This document shows positions 43,705-51,464 of a stretch of 64,000 nucleotides of DNA, in pieces (position 1 is the stretch's first letter; each line of letters opens with the position of its first letter). Position numbers and translations under genes: made by a program. The notes under the pieces are model-generated. The model was not told the DNA's origin. It saw only the letters and a list, made by a program, of their open reading frames with translations, and did not search any database. The DNA is from OLB16 sp964422415 (GTDB lineage: Bacteria > Hinthialibacterota > Hinthialibacteria > OLB16), in NCBI GenBank assembly GCA_964422415.1, contig CAYRBI010000011.1:5924-69923 (forward strand), in the 5' to 3' direction.

Positions 43705-44277
43705 ATGAAGGGTTTCACGTTGATCGAGCTGCTGATCGTCATCTCAATCATCCTCATTCTGATCTCCATCGCTCTACCAAATTTCCTTGAAGCCCAGATA
43801 CGAGCCAAGGTGACCCGTGTCCAGGGTGAGTTCCGCACCCTGGCCATTGGCATGGAGGAGTATGCCATTGACTACAAGGACTATCCTCAGAATTGGTACG
43901 ATCTCTACGCACATCCGGAATGGAGTGGGAAAAGCCGCTATTATGCAACTGGAATGCACTACACCCGCACTTGTCTTCCTCAGCTCACCACTCCCAACAA
44001 GTATCTGGAGAACGTCAATTACGATGAACCCTTTCCGTATGAGGGAATGCTCCTTCAGGGATACTTCTACGCTCACACCGACTACTCATTGAAAACTAAA
44101 GGGCTCTATTGGCACCAACCGTGCCTGTGGTGTTTCGCATCGTGTGGGCCAGATCATCTCTTCCATCAGGATTGGCAGATTCTTCCCGGATATCCCTCTG
44201 GCAATTGGGTGGAATACAGCCCGACTAATGGAACATCAAGCAAGGGCAACCTGACCAAATACGGACCATTCAGATAA
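43705..44277 (+). CDS. Orphan type II pseudopilin (GspG-like leader)
   Basis: 190 residues. Short leader then G/FTLIELLIVISIILILISIALPNFLEAQIRAKVTR, a textbook type IV prepilin/GspG N terminus with Glu at +5. The body is rich in aromatic residues and Cys and does not show the classical GspG calcium loop, as in the many one-off N-methylated pseudopilin-leader proteins of PVC and related phyla. The upstream open frame (to 43525) is translated from a repeat and is rejected. It is followed after 14 bp by a GxGYxYP gene. It may be a substrate or variable component of the T2SS encoded 13 kb away, whose operon has no gspG. Confidence 0.85.
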   Translation: MKGFTLIELLIVISIILILISIALPNFLEAQIRAKVTRVQGEFRTLAIGMEEYAIDYKDYPQNWYDLYAHPEWSGKSRYYATGMHYTRTCLPQLTTPNKYLENVNYDEPFPYEGMLLQGYFYAHTDYSLKTKGLYWHQPCLWCFASCGPDHLFHQDWQILPGYPSGNWVEYSPTNGTSSKGNLTKYGPFR

Positions 44278-44291
44278 TCCCGCTTACGTGG

Positions 44292-46178
44292 ATGAAGATC
44301 CCTTGTTCACGTATGAAGATCGCATTTCACATATCAGGGGCATTACCTCACATGATAGCGCTATTTCTGGTCTGTCTTTTTTCACTCTGGTTGGATGCCT
44401 CCTCTGCTTCGCCTGAGGAACGCTGGTGGCCAGTCCAGGCCCCGCCAAAGGCGGTCTTGCGCATGGGGCCCCACTCCGGTTTCGAGAGTGTCACAAGTCC
44501 ATCGGGGAAATCCACATCCGGTCCGCTGGGCGCCTCTCACATGTTGGTGCAGTCCCTCTCCGGACTGGCTGCTCAAGCAGTCAATGAGGGCCTTCTCGAT
44601 GAGATGCTCTGGATCGATGTGGCGGGTGGAGGGACTGACTACAGCGAGTGGTACACGAGAACCATCGCACGTCTGCACCTCGAAGACCGCGGCCTTTTCA
44701 AACCGTGGCAGGTTGTCGAGCGTTTCACAGCGAAGGGGATCATCAAGGGGTATATCCTCTACTCCTACGATTACTCCGAGGGTGAGCTTTACCAGGACAG
44801 GGCCGGAGCCAATTGCTCAATCAACGTGGCCACTAGCCTTGCTGGAATTCTCAAGGCCATCCTCATCGAAGAAGGGCAAGAGGCCAGAGCCAAGGAACTC
44901 GGTCTGACCATGCTCCTGGATGCGAGAGAGATCAGTCAAGAAGAATGCTTCAAGCGTTGGCGTGACCAATTCAACCGCCACATGCTCTGTACGCAAGACC
45001 CCAAAGTCCCGCACTGCCGCGCCATGGCGATCGCTCATAACTCATTTGTTTTCTACTCCCTGGGGCCCCTTGCTCAAGAAGCGATGGAGTGGCTGGAACC
45101 ACCCTCCCCGGTCCTGGGTTGGAACTGCGGTGATGAGTTCTCCCAAACAGTCATCCCCTCCGAATATGGACACTTCCAGACAGCCACTAATTGGTGCCTC
45201 AATCTGCCTCTCCTCTCGGCTGGGAGCGAACTTGCTCAACCCGCCAAGATCCGCAACATCGATCCCGCCAAGATCGACTGGACAGACAAACGCAAAGCGG
45301 CGGCCTTTGTCATGAGCGATGGCGACAATGTTCAGTGGCTGATGGGTGGTTTCTTCCTGCAATCAGAGGCGAGTTACTGGAATAGCCCCGCCCATGGCAA
45401 GTTTCCTTTTGGATGGACATCGTGCTTAACACAGATCGTCCAAGTCTGCCCGCCAACCCTCGAATTTGCCGCTCAAACCCAACCCGCCAACTCTGCTTTA
45501 ATCGAATTCGGCGGTGGCTACTACTACCCAGACCACTTCGGCAAGCGGCGTACGGACCAGGATCTTCTCGCCAAACATGCCCGGAAAGTGTGGGCCAACA
45601 TGGAACTCGCTGGGTCCAAAATCCTTTGTGTCAATTGCCGTGATCTGGCCAGCAAAGAAGCCTCACATGCCTTTGAAATCTTTGTCCAGGAGATGCCGGG
45701 CCTCTGGGGAATCCTTGCCATTCAGTATGCCCCCTATGAAGGGGGTGACGGCAAGGTCTTCTGGGTCAAGAGAACTGATGGTATCGAGATCCCCGTGGTC
45801 ACCGCCAAGTATGCTCTCTGGGGAAATGCCAATACCCTCGGTCCCAGGATCGGAACTCCCGCCAAGGTCGCCCGCCTCATCAACAAATCTTCTCAGGAGG
45901 CAATCGCTGGAGAACCACAAACTGGGGATTGGACAATCGTCCATGCCTGGTCCTACTTCAAACATGCGCCAGGCGCCGATGAGGACGCGGAGAATCTTCC
46001 ACAGGAGTCAGCTGTATCCCAAGGCGGGGTGAGGGGTGTGACTCCTGTTGAATGGTGTGTGGAACGTCTTGCTCCATCGATCCATGTGGTCACTCCCGAG
46101 GAATTGGTCTGGCGGTTGAGAATGCAGCACGATCCCGTACAGACAAGTAGGATTCTGAATCTGAAAGAGGAGAGGTAA
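44292..46178 (+). CDS. Secreted GxGYxYP-family putative glycoside hydrolase (first copy)
   Basis: 628 residues, exported by an N-terminal hydrophobic signal (about 20-40, IALFLVCLFSLWLDASSAS). The defining motif of the GxGYxYP family is present as GGGYYYPD (about residue 407), together with the conserved AAFVMSDGDN block (about 335-345) and the C-terminal WTIVHAWSYF segment. The family is annotated as putative glycoside hydrolase in Pfam; no activity is proven to my knowledge. The start is uncertain between 44292 and 44313. It has a paralogue 4 kb downstream, and the two flank a protein made of four identical-type modules. Confidence 0.85.
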   Translation: MKIPCSRMKIAFHISGALPHMIALFLVCLFSLWLDASSASPEERWWPVQAPPKAVLRMGPHSGFESVTSPSGKSTSGPLGASHMLVQSLSGLAAQAVNEGLLDEMLWIDVAGGGTDYSEWYTRTIARLHLEDRGLFKPWQVVERFTAKGIIKGYILYSYDYSEGELYQDRAGANCSINVATSLAGILKAILIEEGQEARAKELGLTMLLDAREISQEECFKRWRDQFNRHMLCTQDPKVPHCRAMAIAHNSFVFYSLGPLAQEAMEWLEPPSPVLGWNCGDEFSQTVIPSEYGHFQTATNWCLNLPLLSAGSELAQPAKIRNIDPAKIDWTDKRKAAAFVMSDGDNVQWLMGGFFLQSEASYWNSPAHGKFPFGWTSCLTQIVQVCPPTLEFAAQTQPANSALIEFGGGYYYPDHFGKRRTDQDLLAKHARKVWANMELAGSKILCVNCRDLASKEASHAFEIFVQEMPGLWGILAIQYAPYEGGDGKVFWVKRTDGIEIPVVTAKYALWGNANTLGPRIGTPAKVARLINKSSQEAIAGEPQTGDWTIVHAWSYFKHAPGADEDAENLPQESAVSQGGVRGVTPVEWCVERLAPSIHVVTPEELVWRLRMQHDPVQTSRILNLKEER

Positions 46179-46276
46179 ACAAACCTCTGTTGATTGAGTT
46201 GAGTGGGTGTGTGCCTGACAGCATCGAGTGTGATGCCTGGAAGGCCCAGGGAGTCTCTCGGTGAAAGGAGAATGTG

Positions 46277-48508
46277 ATGCGTAGATCTTTTATTGTCGTG
46301 ATCGGTATCCTGTTTGCTGTGCTGCCCGCTATGGCGGACAAGGTGTTGATCGACGGTGTCAATGACCTCTATGGTGGTTCGGATACCCAGTGGGGAGTGG
46401 ATCCACAACATGCGGCCCCACCTGTGGATATCGGAACCGGAAATGCCACTCTGTTCACACGCTCCGCGGGCGCTGGCAATGACTGGTCGAATGTCGCCAA
46501 CAGCTCAGGCGATCTGGTATTTGATGATGTCTCTGGAACGGCGTATTTCTCCTATTACCTTTTTGTCCAATCCATCGATACCAGCGCGGGTGATCCTTTC
46601 ATCTCCTGGGTTTTCTTTAAAAACCCATACGACGGCGCTAATTATGCCATGCAGGTTGAGATGCTGAATGATGAGACAGTGGGGCAATGGAAGGTAGTCA
46701 ACATCCCCTTGGCATCTGTTCCCACTGCAGGAGTCATGGACTGGTCTAGCGTCGGTTTCTTCCAGATTCAGGCCAACGGCTCCCCTGGAAGCTATGCCCT
46801 CTGGATCGACCAGATGGGTTTTTATGCGAATCCCTTGCCCGATCCCACAACATCCGGTGGGGATGTGGTCTTGATCGATGGCGTCAATGACCTTTATGGT
46901 GGACTCGATACACTGTGGAGTGTCGATCCACAACATGCCGCCCCACCTGTCAGCATCAATACTGGAAATGCCACTCTGTTTACCCGCACGGCCGGTGCTG
47001 GCAACGACTGGTCGAACGTGGCGAACAGCAGCGGCGACCTCGTCTTCGATGATGTCTCCGCCCTGGGGTACTTCTCATACTACCTCTATGTCCAAAGCAT
47101 TGACACAACAGGCGGGAATCCGTTCATCTCCTGGGTTTTCTTTAAAAACCCATACGACGGCGCTAATTATGCCATGCAGGTTGAGATGCTGAATGATGAG
47201 ACAGTGGGGCAATGGAAGGTAGTCAACATCCCCTTGGCATCTGTTCCCACTGCAGGAGTCATGGACTGGTCCAGTGTCGGCTTCTTCCAGATTCAAGCCA
47301 ATGGCTCGCCGGGAAGCTATGCTCTCTGGATCGACCAGATGGGATTTTATAGCAATCCTCTCCCAGATCCTCCCAGCCAACCCGAAGAGGATATCGTGCT
47401 CATCGATGGAGTGAATGACCTTTATGGCAGCCTGGATGTACTCTGGGGTGTGGATCCTCAACATGCCGTTCCTCCTGTCAACATCAATACTGGCACGGCC
47501 ACCCTGTTTACACGTTCGGCGGGTGATGGTACCGATTGGTCGAATGTCGCCAATAGCTCGGGCAATCTGGTGTTTGATGACGTCTCTGGAAAGGAATATT
47601 TCTCCTACTACATGTATGTCCAGACCATCGATACCAGCGCGGGAAATCCCTTCATCTCCTGGGCCTTCTTTAAAGATCCATTTGACGGAGTCAACTATGG
47701 GTTGTATGTGGAATACCTGAATGATGAGACGGTGGGGCAATGGAAGGTAGTCAACATTCCCCTGACTTCGTTCCCCACCGCTGGAGTGATGGATTGGGCC
47801 AGTGTCGGCTTCTTCCAGATTCAAGCCAACACTTCCCCTGGAAGCTATGCCCTCTGGATTGACCAGATGGGATTCTATGACGACCCGCTGCCAGATCCAT
47901 CCACTCCCTCCACGGGTGACGTTGTACTCATCGATGGCGTCAATGACATCTATGCCGGCCTCGACACAGTCTGGGAAACTGATCCCACCCATGGGACACC
48001 TGCGCAGCCAGCGCGGCCCGAATCGGGTGATGCGACTCTCTTCACCCACTCAACCATTAACGTTGTTGATTGGAGTAATGTCGGTTTCGGTGCGGGTGAA
48101 ACTTATGTCGATGATAAGGCCGATCCTAATTTCAACGCCCTTGTCTTCGCTGATGTCTCTGGGCTGACCTATTTCTCCTACTACCTGCGGGTGAATTCAA
48201 TCAACACGAGCGGCGGTAATCCCTATATCTCCTGGGCCTTTTTCGCCGATCCCTTTGATGGCATGAATTGGGCCATGCATGTGGAATATCTGCAAGATGA
48301 ACCTGTCGGCCAGTGGGTCGTGAAGAACATACCCATTGCGGATATCCCCATGAATGGTTTGGTGAACTGGACCAAGGCAGGTTATTTCCAGATCCAATGC
48401 TACGGTTCCCCAGCTCCATGGGAAATCTGGATCGACCAGATGGGTTTCTATGCGGAACCCCTGCCAGAACCAGGGACAACCCAGGTTCAGGAGTGGGTTC
48501 TGTACTGA
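46277..48508 (+). CDS. Secreted protein of four tandem ~180-residue modules
   Basis: 743 residues: signal peptide (FIVVIGILFAVLPAMA) then four modules each starting (V)VLIDGVNDLYGG or a close variant and ending LWIDQMGFYxxPLPDP. Modules share NWSNVANSSG-like, (Y)FSYYLxVQSIDT, FISWVFFKNPYDG, DETVGQWKVVNIPL and SVGFFQIQANxSPGSYA. Aromatic residues and beta-type alternation suggest beta-sandwich modules, perhaps carbohydrate-binding; this is inferred. AAAGGAG precedes ATG 46277 by six bases, so GTG 46274 is rejected. It is flanked by the two GxGYxYP genes and a hairpin terminator. Modules 1 and 2 share a 149-bp identical stretch. The protein ends in EWVLY. Confidence 0.85.
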   Translation: MRRSFIVVIGILFAVLPAMADKVLIDGVNDLYGGSDTQWGVDPQHAAPPVDIGTGNATLFTRSAGAGNDWSNVANSSGDLVFDDVSGTAYFSYYLFVQSIDTSAGDPFISWVFFKNPYDGANYAMQVEMLNDETVGQWKVVNIPLASVPTAGVMDWSSVGFFQIQANGSPGSYALWIDQMGFYANPLPDPTTSGGDVVLIDGVNDLYGGLDTLWSVDPQHAAPPVSINTGNATLFTRTAGAGNDWSNVANSSGDLVFDDVSALGYFSYYLYVQSIDTTGGNPFISWVFFKNPYDGANYAMQVEMLNDETVGQWKVVNIPLASVPTAGVMDWSSVGFFQIQANGSPGSYALWIDQMGFYSNPLPDPPSQPEEDIVLIDGVNDLYGSLDVLWGVDPQHAVPPVNINTGTATLFTRSAGDGTDWSNVANSSGNLVFDDVSGKEYFSYYMYVQTIDTSAGNPFISWAFFKDPFDGVNYGLYVEYLNDETVGQWKVVNIPLTSFPTAGVMDWASVGFFQIQANTSPGSYALWIDQMGFYDDPLPDPSTPSTGDVVLIDGVNDIYAGLDTVWETDPTHGTPAQPARPESGDATLFTHSTINVVDWSNVGFGAGETYVDDKADPNFNALVFADVSGLTYFSYYLRVNSINTSGGNPYISWAFFADPFDGMNWAMHVEYLQDEPVGQWVVKNIPIADIPMNGLVNWTKAGYFQIQCYGSPAPWEIWIDQMGFYAEPLPEPGTTQVQEWVLY
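46598..47271. repeat. 149-bp perfect direct repeat within modules 1 and 2
   Basis: 46598-46746 and 47123-47271 are identical base for base, 525 bp apart (175 codons), while flanking sequence of the same modules differs at many positions. This indicates recent conversion or unequal exchange. Module 3 matches the same region only in part (about 47730-47765). Confidence 0.9.
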
Positions 48509-48591
48509 AATAATTACAGCCGCTATGAGGATGAGTTTCCCCTCGCGCTGGGGTGCATTCTCTCTTGTCTGCTCAATTTATGGACTCGAAT

Positions 48592-48624
48592 CCCCGCTGC
48601 AGTGCCTTCTGGCTTGCAGCGGGG
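48592..48624 (+). terminator. Hairpin after the four-module gene
   Basis: Perfect 10-bp arms CCCCGCTGCA (48592-48601) and TGCAGCGGGG (48615-48624) around a 13-base loop, followed by TGCTTTCTCT. It lies between the four-module gene and the signal peptide of the next gene, and argues against the long upstream start of the latter. Confidence 0.75.
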
Positions 48625-48647
48625 TGCTTTCTCTACCAAACCATGAC

Positions 48648-51254
48648 ATGAGACTCCACAACTCACACCTCTTCTCTTCTCTGCTCCTCTTGATACTCCC
48701 AATCAGTTGGATGGTGTCTTCTTCACACCATGCCCAAGCCGTTGATTTGGGCGAGGGTTGGTATCCGAAAATTATTGGAGCCAAGGGCCTCTACAAAACC
48801 ACTCCAGCATCCACATGGCCTCTCTCCTACGATAGCAACGGCAGTCTCATCACCAACGTTTATGGTCACACCTCCTATATGGTCCTCTCATTGGCCGGTC
48901 TTGCGGCCAAGGCTTGCCTGGAAGGAACGGGAGATCAACTCATCGAAGTTGACACTCAAGCCTATCCATATGCCTCCCAGATCGCCCATGCAGATCTTCT
49001 TGGCCGGAAAGGCCTCCAAGACCTTGGTACACTCCCACCCTGGGATCTGTTGGATATCTTCCGGGACAAGGGGATAGTCGCTGGATTCGTCGTCTACCAC
49101 TATGAGACCGGATCCCGTGGACTCTGGAACTATACGAATGGCGGACCCTACGATCCCTCGTCCAATGCCGCGACCGTATACGCCCATCAACTCAATGCGG
49201 TTCTTATCGAACAGTCCCTGATTGCGACGGCTCTCAGCCACGGACTTAGTCAATTGGCGGACTGCCGGGGCATCACCCAGGAACAATGCTGGCAGACTTT
49301 CAAGGACGACATTGACAAACATACCATCGTGGCCTGCGATCCGAAGGTATGCTGGAACCGTGACTACGCTGTCGCCACTGGATGCTTCATCCTATTCCCA
49401 ATGGACCCGAATGATCCCCTCCATGCGTCCAGCTTCTACCGCGATGTGGTGTTACCCACCTTGGAGGCGCCATTTCCAGTCCTCGGTTGGGCTGGTGGGG
49501 ATGAATACTCAGGGACCTATTCCGCCACTATCAATGGCGGCTTTAACACGGCGACCTCCTATGACACCAACCTGCTGATTTATGGCGCTCTCTCACCGGG
49601 TGTGGATGAACCTTTCGATCCCTATAGATTGAACCTCAAAGGCAAGTTTGATCCCGGTTCTCTGGAGTGGGAACGGGATGTTCACTACACAGCCTTCATC
49701 ATGAGTGACGGGGACTTCTATGGACTGAACAACACCTATATCGAGGATACGCTGGGTGCTGTCGGCGAGTACTTCGGCCATCATGAACGTGGCTCTTTTC
49801 CAATGACCTGGAGCTGTGCGGCAGCGGATCTGATCCAAACCCGCCCTTCATCGGTCCGCACACTCGCGGAAATTGCCACTGCGAATGACTCTTTTGCTCT
49901 CATGGGCGGTGGATACTATTATCCCGACCTCTTTCCGGATCTGCTGACACATATGCAACGGATACGTCCCCTGATGGATGCCATGGAGCTGCGCACGTGG
50001 ATCGGCAACTTCTCGGATTATGACAGTGCAAAGGCACGGCAGGCGCAAGGAATCATTGCTTCTACTTTGAATGATCTTTCAGGTCTCTTTCCCATTCAAT
50101 ATTCCCCCTATACAGCCGGACATGGAAACATCTATTGGACAGACAACTCAAGCGGTTATCACATTCCAGTGATCTCAGCGAAACACGCTATCTGGGCGAA
50201 CTCGGCCTTTGAAGGCGAAGGGAGTCCACTTGCCGTGGCTGAGAGCCTTGCCTCAGCGCCACGAACGGGCTCCCCGGACACCACGGGATGCTTTGACTGG
50301 ACGATCATCCACATCTGGTCCTTCTTCGAGAACTGCTCCAACATGAACCAGACTGGGGCGGTGTTCAATCCCTCACAAGGAATCGAACGGTGCTATGCCT
50401 CCGCGCTTTGTTGTTATGACAACCTTCCAGAACATGTGCGGGTGGTGAGCGCGGAAGAACTAGCCTGGCAAGCGGCCTTGCATCTTCATACCGAAGACTC
50501 TTTGCTTCGAATTCTCGACCAGGCGGAGAAGGAAATCCCCGTCCCCCCGGCCGATGGTCTTGAGGATGAACTGATTCAAGATTGGCGGGACATAATTGCA
50601 GATTCTGAATTCAGTTCAGAACCACGCAACCGCGAGTCCTTCCTCAAGGTGAAGAATGTCCTTGACTCCGTGAGGTCCGCCACGGCTTTTCAAGACCTGA
50701 ACGAATCATTCGAGGATTTCGAGCTGGGGAACTTACCTCAACGCGGGTGGATTGATTCCATGGGCGATACCACTGTGACAACTGGCTCCGCCTATAGCGG
50801 ACAGAAAAGCCTTCATGTCACAGAGGAAGCGGAAGCAGATAAGTTGATTTATCCTGGGGAATCAGATTCGGTCTGGTTCGAGAGCCGAGTGAAGCTTGGA
50901 TTGCTCGCTGCAGACGATACGAGCTTGCCTTCATCTCCCGCTACTGCTGTCCTTCGATTCTCAAATTTCGGGATTCTTGCCTTTGATGGTAATGGCTCTG
51001 GAGGTGGAGAGTGGAGGCGGTTCCAAGTCAATCAGCAGAGTGACACCTGGCTTAAGATAGGGATCCGTTTGGACTATTCTTCAAATCTCTGGGAACTCTA
51101 TGTGAACGGCCAGAAGGCCCTCGAGGGACTCGGATTTGTCGACAATTCCGCAAGACGGCTGCATGGAATGAAATTCAAAGGTGAGCAACTTCTCGATGAC
51201 GTTCTGGTAAGGCGGTCTGGGCCGACAGTGAATCCGAGCTGGGATCTTTATTGA
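48648..51254 (+). CDS. Secreted GxGYxYP-family protein with LamG-like C-terminal domain (second copy)
   Basis: 868 residues from ATG 48648, which opens a good signal peptide (FSSLLLLILPISWMVSSS); an in-frame start 66 codons upstream would read through a terminator. The GxGYxYP core carries TAFIMSDGDFYGLNN (about 345) and LMGGGYYYPDLFPD (about 417). It shares order and spacing with the 44292 paralogue (LSLAGLAAKA / LSGLAAQAVN; VLIEQSL / ILIEEGQ; CDPKVCWNRD / QDPKVPHCRA). An added C-terminal domain (about 685-865) beginning ESFEDFELG has the strands of a concanavalin/LamG-type sandwich, probably for glycan binding. It ends in NPSWDLY, close to the EWVLY end of the four-module protein. Confidence 0.85.
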   Translation: MRLHNSHLFSSLLLLILPISWMVSSSHHAQAVDLGEGWYPKIIGAKGLYKTTPASTWPLSYDSNGSLITNVYGHTSYMVLSLAGLAAKACLEGTGDQLIEVDTQAYPYASQIAHADLLGRKGLQDLGTLPPWDLLDIFRDKGIVAGFVVYHYETGSRGLWNYTNGGPYDPSSNAATVYAHQLNAVLIEQSLIATALSHGLSQLADCRGITQEQCWQTFKDDIDKHTIVACDPKVCWNRDYAVATGCFILFPMDPNDPLHASSFYRDVVLPTLEAPFPVLGWAGGDEYSGTYSATINGGFNTATSYDTNLLIYGALSPGVDEPFDPYRLNLKGKFDPGSLEWERDVHYTAFIMSDGDFYGLNNTYIEDTLGAVGEYFGHHERGSFPMTWSCAAADLIQTRPSSVRTLAEIATANDSFALMGGGYYYPDLFPDLLTHMQRIRPLMDAMELRTWIGNFSDYDSAKARQAQGIIASTLNDLSGLFPIQYSPYTAGHGNIYWTDNSSGYHIPVISAKHAIWANSAFEGEGSPLAVAESLASAPRTGSPDTTGCFDWTIIHIWSFFENCSNMNQTGAVFNPSQGIERCYASALCCYDNLPEHVRVVSAEELAWQAALHLHTEDSLLRILDQAEKEIPVPPADGLEDELIQDWRDIIADSEFSSEPRNRESFLKVKNVLDSVRSATAFQDLNESFEDFELGNLPQRGWIDSMGDTTVTTGSAYSGQKSLHVTEEAEADKLIYPGESDSVWFESRVKLGLLAADDTSLPSSPATAVLRFSNFGILAFDGNGSGGGEWRRFQVNQQSDTWLKIGIRLDYSSNLWELYVNGQKALEGLGFVDNSARRLHGMKFKGEQLLDDVLVRRSGPTVNPSWDLY

Positions 51255-51332
51255 CTACGGCTTCGCTCCACACCCACTGTAGGTTTTTTCCAAGGAAATC
51301 AATAACTGATTTCCATTCCTGCCACCTTCGGT

Positions 51333-51464
51333 CATGAAAGACTCGTAGTTCTGTTGGCGCCGTGGTGCCGCCTTCCCGGGAATGATGATTGCTTAGGGAT
51401 AGTGCAAATTCTGTCATTCCCGCGAAGGCAGTGCCACGGTCACGCTCTATTTCAACAGGCTGTT
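51333..51464. repeat. MITE-like palindromic element, copy D
   Basis: Starts CATGAAAGACTCGTAGTTCTG, arms GCCGTGGTGCCGCC and CAGTGCCACGG, centre CCCGGGAATGATGATTGC and TGTCATTCCCGCGAAGGC, ends CTCTATTTCAACAGGCTGTTA. Lies between convergent genes. Its end TAACAGCC (minus strand) supplies the stop codon of the DoxX fusion gene. Confidence 0.8.
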
